DNA of 47,632 nucleotides from an uncultured Eubacteriales bacterium (GTDB lineage Bacteria > Bacillota > Clostridia > Oscillospirales > CAG-272), in the NCBI GenBank assembly GCA_900546315.1, contig URCP01000011.1, forward strand, positions 1 to 47,632. Direction: 5' to 3'. A program made the translations under genes and the position numbers. Below the pieces are notes generated by a model that was not told where the DNA came from, ran no database searches, and saw nothing but the letters and a program-made list of their open reading frames with translations. This document shows, one piece after another, positions 24,428 through 33,056 of the stretch. How positions within the stretch are numbered: position 1 is the first letter of the stretch; every line of letters begins with the position of its first letter.

Positions 24428-24718
24428 TTGCAGGAAAACAACGCGGCAAGACCGAAGAAGAAACTTCCCGAGAGAAAGTGCCTCGGGTGCGGCGAGTCGA
24501 AGCCGAAGCAGACGCTGGCGCGGATAGTGCGCGCGCCGGACGGAGCGGTTTCGCTCGACCTCACCGGGCGCAAGTCCGGACGTGGAGCATATGTGTGCAG
24601 ATGTGCCGAGTGCCTGAGAAAGGCGCGGCGCGCGAAGAGGATCGAGCGCAGTCTCGAGGTTGAGATACCCGACGAGGTATACGATACGCTTGAAAAGGAG
24701 CTTGCCGAAAATGAATGA
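24428..24718 (+). CDS. rnpM: RNase P modulator RnpM (YlxR family)
   Basis: A 96-residue YlxR/DUF448 protein; RnpM in Bacillus binds RNase P RNA. Motifs are RKCLGCGESKPKQTLARIVR, LTGRKSGRGAYVC, and the second cysteine pair. Start is TTG at 24428, chosen because GGAGGA is 9 bases upstream; an in-frame ATG at 24398 lies before the ribosome site. The stop overlaps the start of ylxQ. Confidence 0.9.
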   Translation: MQENNAARPKKKLPERKCLGCGESKPKQTLARIVRAPDGAVSLDLTGRKSGRGAYVCRCAECLRKARRAKRIERSLEVEIPDEVYDTLEKELAENE

Positions 24719-25106
24719 TTTTTCCGAAAATAAGACCGAAAGGACAGACGACAGGCGCGAAAGACCGGTCGTCACGCATAAGCTGAAGACGGGAAAGGAA
24801 GAGAAACTCCTGTCCCTGCTCGGCTTCGCGGCGAGGGCGAGAAAGCTCATCGCGGGGACCGACCTGACGAGAGACGGAGTCCGGCGCGGGAGCGTCATTA
24901 TCGCGGTCGTCGCCGGGGACGCTTCCGAGAACACGAAGAAGCGTATCACCGACGCGGGAAGCTATTACGAGACCGACGTTGTCCTGACCGGAATAAGCTC
25001 GGCAGAGATCGGGCACCGCATCGGGAAACCGGGCGCGGCGGCGGTCGTCGGCGTGACAGACATGAACTTCGCGAACGGAATCGCGGCTCTGACAGACGAT
25101 CAGTGA
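24711..25106 (+). CDS. ylxQ: L7Ae-family ribosomal-type RNA-binding protein YlxQ
   Basis: A 131-residue L7Ae/L30e-like protein. The first 35 residues are charged and unstructured; the domain then runs KLLSLLGFAARARKLIAGTD through RRGSVIIAVVAGDASENTKKRI to the C-terminus. It is expected to bind kink-turn RNA. The ATG at 24711 overlaps the end of rnpM by 8 bases, with AAAAGGAG upstream, indicating coupled translation. Confidence 0.9.
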   Translation: MNDFSENKTERTDDRRERPVVTHKLKTGKEEKLLSLLGFAARARKLIAGTDLTRDGVRRGSVIIAVVAGDASENTKKRITDAGSYYETDVVLTGISSAEIGHRIGKPGAAAVVGVTDMNFANGIAALTDDQ

Positions 25107-25164
25107 GATGATCGGATCCGAAAAGATATCGATATCAACCGTACCGAAAGGATGAACAATATAT

Positions 25165-28100
25165 ATGGCAGCTAATCAGAAGAATCAGACCCGGATCAGC
25201 AGTCTCGCGAAGGATCTCGGGATGAAGAATAAGGATATACTCGATCTTTTAGCGGAGAACGGCATCGAGGGCAAGTCGCACTCGGCGACGCTGAACGAGG
25301 ATGAGTTCAATCTTGTGATGAACGAGCTCACCTCCCGCAATCAGATGAGCGGAATCGGGGATTACCTTGACAAGAAGATAACGATAGACCCGCCGAAGCC
25401 GGCAGCGAAGCCAAAGGCGGAAAAGCCGAAAGCAGAGCCCAAAGCTGAGCCGAAGCCGGAACCGAAAGCCGGGGTCAAAGCGGAGCCGAAGCCCGAAGAA
25501 AAGCCCGAGCCGAAGCCCGAGACGGCGGTAAAGCCCGAAAAGGACGCCGAGAAGCCGAAGTCCGGGGAGAAGACCGCCGAGACTACGAAAACAGAGACAA
25601 AGACAACACCCGAGAAACAGGAAGAAGTGAAGCCCGAAGTGAAGACAGAGATGAAGACAGAAGCAAAGACGGAACCGAAGCCGGAGACAAAGCCGGAGCA
25701 GAAGACCGAGCCGCAGGAAGCGCGCCGGGGCGATCAGCAGAAGCCGGGAAGAGCCGACAACCGCGACAGAAACGACAGAAATCAGCAGAATCAGGACAGA
25801 CGTCAGGGACAGAACCGCGACGGACAGCGACAGGATGGCGCGCGTCAGGGCGGACAGGGGCAGAACCGCCCTGAGAATCGATCCGACCGTCCGCGTCAGG
25901 ACGGACAGCGCCAGGGGCAGAACCGTGACGGCGCTCCGCGTCCGCAGAACGGACAGAACCGTCCGGCACAGAACGGCGGGCGTCCCGACAACCGTCAGGG
26001 ACAGTCCGGAAACCGTTCCGACCGTCCTTCCGGCGACAGACAGTTCGGGAACCGCGACGGGCAGAGAAACGATAACCGTCAGGGCTTCGGCGGACAGGGC
26101 GGAAACCGCTCACAGAACATGGGCGGCGGATTCCGCGACAAGGACAAGGATTCCGGAGGCCGGGGCATGAATCAGAGGAACACTCCGAAGCCGCCTCCGG
26201 TCCACACCTACACCCGCGGAAAGAACGGTCCGAAGGATACTGAGAGCCGCATCGTCGATACCCGTACCTCCTCGGTCGATCTCGAGAAGTACGACGAGCG
26301 TCTCGAGAATATTGTCCCCGAGGCATCCAAGGACGCGCGCGGAGAAAAGCAGAAGCTCAAGAAGCAGAATACCCGCGATTACCAGTCCCAGCGTGAAAAA
26401 GAGCGCGTGGCTATGGAAAAGCTCCGTAAGCAGGGCGTTGAGAAGGCAAAGAAGCAGCCGCTTCAGATTACCGTTCCTGATGAGATCACGGTCGGCGAGC
26501 TCGCGTCGAGACTCAAGATGACCGCCGGAGAAGTCATAAAGAAGCTGATGACCCTCGGCGTCATGGCGACCGTCAACCAGACGATCGATTTTGACACCGC
26601 GTATCTCGTCGCCGACGAGCTCGGCGCGAAGGTTACGCGTGAGGTTGTCGTCACCATCGAGGAGAAGCTGTTCGACGACTCGGAGGACAAGGCGGAGGAT
26701 CTCGTTCCGAGAAGCCCCGTCGTCTGCGTCATGGGTCACGTCGACCACGGCAAGACATCGCTTCTCGACAAGATAAGACACACGAACGTCACCGCCGGAG
26801 AGGCGGGAGGAATCACTCAGGCGATCGGCGCTTACCGTGTCCGCGTGCATGACCGTGATATCACTTTCCTTGACACACCCGGTCATGAGGCGTTCACCGC
26901 CATGCGCGCGCGCGGCGCGAAGTCGACAGATATCGCGATACTCGTCGTCGCAGCGGACGACGGTATCATGCCGCAGACGGTCGAGGCGATAAACCACGCG
27001 AAGGCGGCGGGCATCGACATCGTCGTCGCGATAAACAAGATGGATAAGCCGGGCGCTAATCCCGACAACGTAAAACAGGAACTGACCAAATATGATCTTG
27101 TGCCTGAGGAGTGGGGCGGCGACGTCATCTGCGTGCCTGTCTCCGCGCTCACGGGACAGGGAATCGAGGAGCTTCTCGAGAACCTGCTTCTTGTCGCGGA
27201 CATGAAGGAGCTGAAGGCCAACCCGAACCGCCGCGCGAAGGGTCTCGTCATCGAGGCGAAGCTCGATAAGGGACGCGGCCCGGTCGCGACGCTGCTTGTC
27301 CAGAACGGTACGCTGAATATAGGCGATATCATAATCGCCGGTACGGCGGTCGGACGCGTCAGGGCTATGACCGACGACAAGGGAAGAAGCATAAAGTCCG
27401 CGGGTCCGTCCGTGCCGGTCGAGGTCATCGGTCTCGCAGAGGTTCCGGAGTCCGGAGACGAGTTCGCCGCGGTCGAGGACGAGCGCATGGCGAGAGAGCT
27501 CGCCGAGCAGCGCCGTGAAAAGACCAAGGAAGAGCAGTTCAAGGCGAACGCTAAGGCAAACCTCAATGACCTCTTCGCGCAGATCTCCGAGGGCGTCAAG
27601 GATCTCAACATCATCGTCAAGGCGGATGTCGGCGGTTCCGCGGAGGCTGTCAAGCAGTCGCTCCAGAAGCTCACGAACGAGGAAGTCCGCGTGAATATCA
27701 TCCACACCGGCGTCGGCGGTATCACCGAGGGCGACGTCATGCTCGCCGCGGCGTCGAACGCGATCATCATCGGCTTCAATGTCCGTCCGGACAAGAGCGC
27801 TCTCGACTCGGCTGAGCGTCAGGGCGTCGAGATACGCACTTACCGTATCATTTACGAGTGCATCGAGGAAGTCGAGGCTGCTATGAAGGGTATGCTCGCG
27901 CCGAAGTTCAAGGAGACCCTGCTCGGTCACGCCGAGGTGCGCCAGACGATTCACGTTCCGAACGTCGGAACGATCGCCGGTTCCTATGTGCAGGACGGCA
28001 AGGTCACGAGAAACGCGCAGATCAGAGTCATCCGCGATGGCGTCGTCATCTTCGAAGACAAGATTTCGTCGCTCAAGCGTTTCAAGGACGACGCGAAGGA

Positions 28101-28206
28101 GGTCGCGCAGGGCTTCGAGTGCGGTATCGGACTCGAGCGCTTCAACGACATCAAGGAGGGCGACATCCTCGAGGCGTTCATCATGGAGGAAGTCAAGCCG
28201 GCGTGA
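25165..28206 (+). CDS. infB: Translation initiation factor IF-2
   Basis: A 1013-residue IF-2, the GTPase that places initiator tRNA on the ribosome. An IF2_N helix domain lies at about 10-56. A Lys/Pro/Glu repeat region follows (about 72-190), then a Gln/Arg/Asn/Gly-rich region (about 190-345), then a second IF2_N at about 430-485. The GTPase has GHVDHGKT (near 523), DTPGHEAF and NKMDKP, and domains II-IV follow to the end. The two low-complexity blocks make it much longer than the Bacillus protein (about 716). GAAAGGA precedes the start. Last gene of the operon. Confidence 0.97.
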   Translation: MAANQKNQTRISSLAKDLGMKNKDILDLLAENGIEGKSHSATLNEDEFNLVMNELTSRNQMSGIGDYLDKKITIDPPKPAAKPKAEKPKAEPKAEPKPEPKAGVKAEPKPEEKPEPKPETAVKPEKDAEKPKSGEKTAETTKTETKTTPEKQEEVKPEVKTEMKTEAKTEPKPETKPEQKTEPQEARRGDQQKPGRADNRDRNDRNQQNQDRRQGQNRDGQRQDGARQGGQGQNRPENRSDRPRQDGQRQGQNRDGAPRPQNGQNRPAQNGGRPDNRQGQSGNRSDRPSGDRQFGNRDGQRNDNRQGFGGQGGNRSQNMGGGFRDKDKDSGGRGMNQRNTPKPPPVHTYTRGKNGPKDTESRIVDTRTSSVDLEKYDERLENIVPEASKDARGEKQKLKKQNTRDYQSQREKERVAMEKLRKQGVEKAKKQPLQITVPDEITVGELASRLKMTAGEVIKKLMTLGVMATVNQTIDFDTAYLVADELGAKVTREVVVTIEEKLFDDSEDKAEDLVPRSPVVCVMGHVDHGKTSLLDKIRHTNVTAGEAGGITQAIGAYRVRVHDRDITFLDTPGHEAFTAMRARGAKSTDIAILVVAADDGIMPQTVEAINHAKAAGIDIVVAINKMDKPGANPDNVKQELTKYDLVPEEWGGDVICVPVSALTGQGIEELLENLLLVADMKELKANPNRRAKGLVIEAKLDKGRGPVATLLVQNGTLNIGDIIIAGTAVGRVRAMTDDKGRSIKSAGPSVPVEVIGLAEVPESGDEFAAVEDERMARELAEQRREKTKEEQFKANAKANLNDLFAQISEGVKDLNIIVKADVGGSAEAVKQSLQKLTNEEVRVNIIHTGVGGITEGDVMLAAASNAIIIGFNVRPDKSALDSAERQGVEIRTYRIIYECIEEVEAAMKGMLAPKFKETLLGHAEVRQTIHVPNVGTIAGSYVQDGKVTRNAQIRVIRDGVVIFEDKISSLKRFKDDAKEVAQGFECGIGLERFNDIKEGDILEAFIMEEVKPA

Positions 28207-28265
28207 CGGCCGCCTGAGGGTGCCTATCCGGGCACGATACTGAGAGTTTCCGAAAAAAATAGCAG

Positions 28266-28289
28266 GCGCCGCCGTGTCGGCGGCGCTTT
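28266..28289 (+). terminator. GC-rich hairpin between infB and prfB
   Basis: Perfect 8-bp stem GCGCCGCC/GGCGGCGC with a 5-base loop, followed by only three T before the prfB ribosome site GGAGGA. It may be a weak terminator or a processing hairpin. Confidence 0.45.
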
Positions 28290-28302
28290 GGAGGAAGAAT
28301 AA

Positions 28303-29424
28303 TTGATAATACAGCTTGAAGACGCAAAATATAAGCTGACGAATATGCGCGCCGACATTGACGAGCTCTCGAGCGCGCTCAGGATCGATCAGCTGAAGAA
28401 GGAAATCGAGGAGGACGAGAAGGTCACCTCTGACCCGGATTTCTGGAACGACGCCGAGAGATCGAGCAAGGTTCTCCAGAAGATCAAACAGAAAAAGGAC
28501 ACGGTGTCCGAGTTCGAGGCGCTGAAGAACAAGCTCGAGGACGCGATAACCCTCGCCGAGATGGGCATCGAGGAGAACGACGAGAGCGTTGTTCCGGAGG
28601 TCGAGACCGAGCTCCACGAGATCGAGAAGGAAGAGGAGCGCCAGCGCATAGAGGTGCTTCTCTCCGGTGAGTATGACCGCAACAACGCGATTGTCTCCTT
28701 CCACCCGGGCGCGGGCGGAACCGAGGCTCAGGACTGGGCGCTGATGCTTTACCGTATGTACACGAGATGGGGCGAGAAGCACGGTTATAACGTGAAGCTC
28801 GTCGACTGGCTCGACGGCGAGGAAGCGGGCATAAAGAGCGCGACCATCATGGTAGAGGGGACGAACGCTTACGGCTATCTCAAGAGCGAGGCGGGAGTTC
28901 ACAGACTTGTAAGGGTGTCGCCGTTCGACGCGTCGGGACGCCGGCACACGTCCTTCGCGTCGGTGGAGGTAATGCCTGAGTTCGAGGACGACGGCAAGAT
29001 CGAGATCCGCGACGAGGACATCGAGATCACCGCACACCGCTCTTCCGGCGCGGGCGGACAGCACATCAACAAGACCGATTCCGCGATAAGGATAACGCAT
29101 ATCCCGACCGGAATCGTCGTCGGCTGCCAGACTGAGCGCTCGCAGCTCCAGAACAAGGAGACGGCGCTCAAGATGCTGAAGTCGAAGCTGATGGAGATCA
29201 AGGAGCGCGAGAACCTCGCGCGCATCGAGGATATCCAGGGCGTCAAGAACAACATCGAGTGGGGCAGCCAGATACGCTCTTATGTGTTCATGCCCTATAC
29301 GCTCGTGAAAGACAACCGCACCGGATACGAGGACGGAAACATCTCCGCCGTCATGGATGGTGATATCGACGGCTTCATCAACGCCTACCTCAAGATGATG
29401 GCGGGCAAGAAGGATCAGCAGTAA
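28303..29424 (+). CDS. prfB: Peptide chain release factor 2 (no frameshift)
   Basis: A 373-residue RF2, which releases peptides at UGA and UAA. It has the SPF discriminator in VRVSPFDASGRRH and the catalytic GGQ in SSGAGGQHINKTDSA. Start is TTG at 28303 with GGAGGA 7 bases upstream. The frame is continuous, so the programmed +1 frameshift near codon 25 that regulates prfB in many bacteria is absent; the family's junction region reads LSSALRIDQL without a stop. Confidence 0.95.
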   Translation: MIIQLEDAKYKLTNMRADIDELSSALRIDQLKKEIEEDEKVTSDPDFWNDAERSSKVLQKIKQKKDTVSEFEALKNKLEDAITLAEMGIEENDESVVPEVETELHEIEKEEERQRIEVLLSGEYDRNNAIVSFHPGAGGTEAQDWALMLYRMYTRWGEKHGYNVKLVDWLDGEEAGIKSATIMVEGTNAYGYLKSEAGVHRLVRVSPFDASGRRHTSFASVEVMPEFEDDGKIEIRDEDIEITAHRSSGAGGQHINKTDSAIRITHIPTGIVVGCQTERSQLQNKETALKMLKSKLMEIKERENLARIEDIQGVKNNIEWGSQIRSYVFMPYTLVKDNRTGYEDGNISAVMDGDIDGFINAYLKMMAGKKDQQ

Positions 29425-29484
29425 TCAGCGGGAGCCGCTGATTCCGGGCTGTTCCCGGCAATTAATGAAACGGAGGCTATGATC

Positions 29485-29760
29485 ATGAAAAAGACGAAAT
29501 TCTATGTCGGACTGACGCTCTGCATACAGGCGGCGTCGTTCATACTTCTTTTCCTTATGCTCTGCATCGAGAAGAAGAGCCTCAGAAAGGCGCTTCTCGC
29601 CGTCGCTCTCGCGAGCGGCGTGACCGGTCTCGGACTGCTTCTTGTCGATTCCTCCGAGGATCTGAAGGAGCGCAAGGAAGCTCTGATGAAAAAGTACGAG
29701 GAGTATGACCCGTTCTCCGCCGATGACGAGTCGGACGAGGTCGAGATCTGCGGCGAGTAA
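29485..29760 (+). CDS. Small two-pass membrane protein of unknown function
   Basis: A 91-residue protein from ATG 29485, chosen because GGAGG is 8 bases upstream; the ATG at 29479 is too close. It has two hydrophobic segments (about 8-25 and 35-52) and a charged tail ending in many acidic residues. No family recognised. It follows prfB by 60 bases and is probably cotranscribed. Confidence 0.7.
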   Translation: MKKTKFYVGLTLCIQAASFILLFLMLCIEKKSLRKALLAVALASGVTGLGLLLVDSSEDLKERKEALMKKYEEYDPFSADDESDEVEICGE

Positions 29761-29808
29761 CCGTACGGATTTGTGATCCGGACCTATTATCCGTTCCGAA
29801 AATGATAC

Positions 29809-29841
29809 CCTCCGGGCAATCGTATAACGATCGCCCGGAGG
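29809..29841. terminator. Hairpin terminator between convergent genes
   Basis: CCTCCGGGC pairs perfectly with GCCCGGAGG over 9 bp, with an inner ATCG/CGAT extension. It is followed on the plus strand by ACTTCCTTTTT. It lies between the small membrane protein (plus) and the anchored protein (minus) and may serve both. Confidence 0.65.
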
Positions 29842-29851
29842 ACTTCCTTTT

Positions 29852-30277
29852 TCAGTGCGTAAGGGCGGTTTGCAGCTCCGACAGGCGTGTGAGAGCCGTT
29901 ATGTCCACCGGGTTCTTTGAGAGGAGCTCCATGATCCCGGTCAGGTCGCGGATATGCTCCTTTGCGGACGCGGGGGACGAGATAAGCGCTCCGATGAGCC
30001 TCTCGATCATCACGTGGTCGGGATATCTGACTGTTCCCTCCGTCATCAGCGTGTATGCCGTCGAGAATGTTCTCAGCGCGGAGACGCCGCGGATGAAGTC
30101 GGCCTCGTCGACGCTCTTCTGAAACTCCGCGAAGCATTCTGCCGCCTCGCCGGCTCCGGCTTTCGCCATGAGCCTCATGTCGGATCTGTCATGCGCCGCG
30201 ACCTGCCAGAGTACGGCGAAAAGGATTGTCGTGAATGACAGAATCACGATAAGAATTGTCATTATATGTTTTTTCAT
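29852..30277 (-). CDS. Membrane-anchored protein of unknown function
   Basis: A 141-residue protein with an N-terminal signal anchor (ILIVILSFTTILFAVLWQV, about residues 8-26) and a helical extracytoplasmic part without cysteines. No family recognised. GGAGGAG precedes the start. It is alone on its strand and ends at the shared terminator. Confidence 0.7.
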   Translation of the reverse strand: MKKHIMTILIVILSFTTILFAVLWQVAAHDRSDMRLMAKAGAGEAAECFAEFQKSVDEADFIRGVSALRTFSTAYTLMTEGTVRYPDHVMIERLIGALISSPASAKEHIRDLTGIMELLSKNPVDITALTRLSELQTALTH

Positions 30278-30308
30278 GCTGAATCTCCTCCGGTTTCACT
30301 CTGAGACC

Positions 30309-30317
30309 ATTATAACA
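30309..30317 (-). promoter_or_regulatory. Extended -10 promoter for the anchored protein
   Basis: On the minus strand TGTTATAAT (TGnTATAAT, an extended -10) lies about 35 bases upstream of the gene at 29852-30277. The -35 is poor, which an extended -10 can offset. Confidence 0.5.
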
Positions 30318-30386
30318 GATAAATGTGAACGATTCTGCAATATTGCTCTTTTTACAGAAAATTTCGCAATTCGGGCTCCGGCGGGG

Positions 30387-30415
30387 TAGACACGGCGAAG
30401 CTTTTGTGGTATAAT
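30387..30415 (+). promoter_or_regulatory. Promoter of ygiQ
   Basis: TAGACA (30387-30392), 17-bp spacer, TATAAT (30410-30415). It predicts a transcript start near 30422, which makes the in-frame ATG at 30421 unlikely as start codon. Confidence 0.7.
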
Positions 30416-30513
30416 AATTTATGCTCCGGGAAATATACTCCGGGAGAAATAATCTGACAGGATCGCGCGGGCTCTCCGGAATATCCGGGACGATATACCG
30501 CGTATTGATAGAA

Positions 30514-32622
30514 ATGAACGATAAAAAAACGACAGCAAATTACGCCGACGGCTTTCTCCCGATATCCCGCGCCGACATGGAGGCGCGCGGCTGGGACAGA
30601 CCGGACTTCGTGTATGTCTGCGGCGACGCGTATGTTGACCACCCGAGCTTCGGCGCGGCTATAATAACCCGAGTGCTCGAGGCAGAGGGCTTCAGGGTGG
30701 CTTTTCTCGCGCAGCCGGATTATAAGTCCTGCGACGCGTTCCGCGAGTTCGGACGCCCGAGACTCGGGTTCCTCGTCTCCGCCGGAAACATCGACTCGAT
30801 GGTCGCGCACTATACGGCGTCGAAGAAGCGCCGCTCATATGATTACTATTCGCCCGGCGGAGTGATGGGCAGACGCCCCGACCGCGCGGTCATAGTCTAC
30901 TGCAACCGCATACGCGAGGCTTACGGCGACGTTCCGATAATCCTCGGCGGGCTCGAGGCGTCGCTCAGGCGCTTCGCGCACTATGATTACTGGGACGACA
31001 AGGTGCGCAGGTCGATTCTTGTCGACTCCCGCGCCGATATCCTGACTTACGGCATGGGCGAGAACATTCTCCGGCGCATCGCGGCGCTTCTTGACAAGGG
31101 CGTTCCGGTAAAGAAGATACAGGATGTCCGCGGAACGGTTTATCTCACCTCCCGCGACGCGAAACCGCACTATGATGTTGCCGGGGCGTGGGACTACGAT
31201 GAGCTGAAGACGGATAAGCGTCTCTACGCCGAGGCGTTCGGCGTGCAGTACCGCAATACCGACGCGATAACCGGAAAGGCGCTCGTCGAGTACTACGACA
31301 ACAAAATGCTCGTTCAGAACCCTCCGATGCCGCCGCTCGAGAGGGAGGAGCTTGACGCCGTCTACGCGCTCCCGTATATGCGCCGCCCGCACCCGTGTTA
31401 TGACAAGGACGGCGGAGTGCCCGCGATCGCCGAGGTCGAGATGTCTATAACGCATAACCGCGGATGCTTCGGCGCCTGCAATTTCTGTGCGCTCGCGTTC
31501 CATCAGGGGCGGACGGTGCGCTCGCGCTCGATAGAGTCGGTGGTGCGCGAGGCGAAGATCATCACCGGGTCGCCGAATTTCAAGGGATATATAAACGACA
31601 TAGGCGGTCCGACCGCGAACTTCCGCTACCCGGCGTGCAAGAAGCAGCTCGAGAGCGGAGTGTGCACGAACAGAAAGTGTCTCGCGCCGACGCCATGTAA
31701 GAACCTTATCGCCGATCACTCCGAGTATATCGAGCTCCTGCGGCGGGTCGAGAGCCTTCCGGGTGTCAAGAAGGTGTTCATACGCTCGGGAATACGCTTT
31801 GACTATATGCTCGCCGACCCGGACGAGAGCTTTTTCAAGAAGCTCGTACACGACCATGTCAGCGGACAGCTGAAGGTCGCGCCGGAACACTGCACGAACC
31901 ATGTTCTCGCCTGCATGGGCAAGCCGCCGATCGAGGTGTTCGAGAAGTTCAGGAAGAGGTATTTCGAGCTGACGAAGAGCTTCGGCAAGGAGCAGTACCT
32001 CGTGCCGTATCTCATGTCGAGCCACCCGGGGAGCCGTCTCGTCGACGCGGTGGAGCTCGCGGTGTACCTCAAGACCTGGGGATATTCGCCGGAGCAGGTG
32101 CAGGATTATTACCCGACGCCAGGCACGGCGTCCACCGTCATGTACTACACCGGTCTTGACCCGCTCACGATGAAGCCCGTCTACTGTGCGCACGACTACG
32201 AGGAGAAGCATATGCAGCGCGCGCTTCTCCAGTGGAGCAGACCCGAGAACGCGCCGATAGTCAGGAAGGCTCTGCGTCTCTGCGGGCGGGAGGATCTTAT
32301 CGGCTACGGTCCCGGGTGTCTCGTGAGACCCGAGAACGGGCACGACCGCGCGGCGCCGTCGAGGGACGTTTCAGGGCGTTCGAGCCGGACGCACGAGAAG
32401 CCCGGACGGCAGAAGAGCGACAAATACGCCGGAACGGACGGAGAAAGAAAGCCGAAGCGCGGGAACTCCGCGAAGATGGATTTCACGAAGAAGAATTTCG
32501 GCGAGAAGGAATTCACCAAAGGCGGAAACGGCGGAAAGAAGTCCGGGGGTCAGCCGAAGAAAAAAGGCGGAGGTCGTCCGGGAGCGTCGAAAAACGACTC
32601 CGCGCGGCATGGAAAGCGCTGA
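30514..32622 (+). CDS. ygiQ: YgiQ-family radical SAM protein
   Basis: A 702-residue UPF0313/YgiQ radical SAM protein of unknown substrate. The N-terminal cobalamin-binding-like domain includes VYVCGDAYVDHPSFGAAII. The radical SAM cluster motif CFGACNFC lies near residue 320, and the family's DIGGPTANF and VAPEHC follow. Start is placed at ATG 30514 (MNDKK), consistent with the promoter, although no good ribosome site is visible there; an in-frame ATG at 30421 exists. The last 75 residues are Lys/Gly/Arg-rich and look disordered and nucleic-acid binding. Confidence 0.9.
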   Translation: MNDKKTTANYADGFLPISRADMEARGWDRPDFVYVCGDAYVDHPSFGAAIITRVLEAEGFRVAFLAQPDYKSCDAFREFGRPRLGFLVSAGNIDSMVAHYTASKKRRSYDYYSPGGVMGRRPDRAVIVYCNRIREAYGDVPIILGGLEASLRRFAHYDYWDDKVRRSILVDSRADILTYGMGENILRRIAALLDKGVPVKKIQDVRGTVYLTSRDAKPHYDVAGAWDYDELKTDKRLYAEAFGVQYRNTDAITGKALVEYYDNKMLVQNPPMPPLEREELDAVYALPYMRRPHPCYDKDGGVPAIAEVEMSITHNRGCFGACNFCALAFHQGRTVRSRSIESVVREAKIITGSPNFKGYINDIGGPTANFRYPACKKQLESGVCTNRKCLAPTPCKNLIADHSEYIELLRRVESLPGVKKVFIRSGIRFDYMLADPDESFFKKLVHDHVSGQLKVAPEHCTNHVLACMGKPPIEVFEKFRKRYFELTKSFGKEQYLVPYLMSSHPGSRLVDAVELAVYLKTWGYSPEQVQDYYPTPGTASTVMYYTGLDPLTMKPVYCAHDYEEKHMQRALLQWSRPENAPIVRKALRLCGREDLIGYGPGCLVRPENGHDRAAPSRDVSGRSSRTHEKPGRQKSDKYAGTDGERKPKRGNSAKMDFTKKNFGEKEFTKGGNGGKKSGGQPKKKGGGRPGASKNDSARHGKR

Positions 32623-32673
32623 CAGACGTTTGTCGACCAACATTACATTAGTCTTACAAATTGGGAAATCCTC

Positions 32674-32702
32674 TTGCAAAAAATCTCCCGATGGTGTATC
32701 AT
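32674..32702 (+). promoter_or_regulatory. Promoter of ireB
   Basis: TTGCAA (32674-32679), 17-bp spacer, TATCAT (32697-32702). The -10 lies between the arms of the palindrome at 32686-32715. Confidence 0.72.
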
Positions 32703-32715
32703 ATATCCATCGGGA
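32686..32715. promoter_or_regulatory. Candidate operator: 9-bp inverted repeat over the ireB -10
   Basis: TCCCGATGG (32686-32694) and CCATCGGGA (32707-32715) are exact inverted repeats, 21 bp centre to centre (two helical turns), flanking the -10. No T-run follows, so it is not a terminator for ygiQ. The binding protein is unknown. Confidence 0.55.
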
Positions 32716-32750
32716 AAAAACATAACGAAATTGCGAAAGGACTGATCAGA

Positions 32751-33038
32751 ATGCCGATGTCGATACAGGACAAGGAAGCCGAGGCGCTCTCCGACAAGTC
32801 GAAGACCATAACCTTCACCGTCCGCGACGAGAAGGAAGAGGAAATGAAGCGCACGCTTGCCGCCATTTACGAAGCTCTCCGCGAGAAGGGCTACAACCCC
32901 ATCAACCAGATCGTAGGTTATATCCTCTCTGAGGACCCGACCTATATCACGAATTACAAAAACGCGCGCAGTCTGATCCGTCGTATCGACCGCGACGAGC
33001 TGCTTAACGCTCTCGTCAGGAACTACCTCGGCGTCTGA
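32751..33038 (+). CDS. ireB: IreB-family regulatory phosphoprotein
   Basis: A 95-residue IreB/DUF965 (YrzL) protein. Start ATG 32751 has GAAAGGA 10 bases upstream; a longer frame starting at 32661 begins inside the promoter. The family core is clear: IYEALREKGYNPINQIVGYI, LSEDPTYITNYKNARSLIR and RDELLNALVRNYL. In Enterococcus IreB is phosphorylated by the kinase IreK and controls cephalosporin resistance. ribF follows 18 bases later and may be cotranscribed. Confidence 0.94.
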   Translation: MPMSIQDKEAEALSDKSKTITFTVRDEKEEEMKRTLAAIYEALREKGYNPINQIVGYILSEDPTYITNYKNARSLIRRIDRDELLNALVRNYLGV

Positions 33039-33056
33039 TGTCGCGACAGGATGCCA

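Noticed and set aside
25420..25720. Repetitive DNA in infB as a tandem repeat or CRISPR-like array
   Set aside because: The repetition is at the level of Lys/Pro/Glu codons in frame; there are no constant repeats with unique spacers.
26110..29100. Very long minus-strand frame (996 codons), with similar ones at 23071-24573 and 30835-32343
   Set aside because: These are antisense to infB/prfB, nusA and ygiQ, which have clear family motifs; long antisense frames are common in GC-rich coding DNA.
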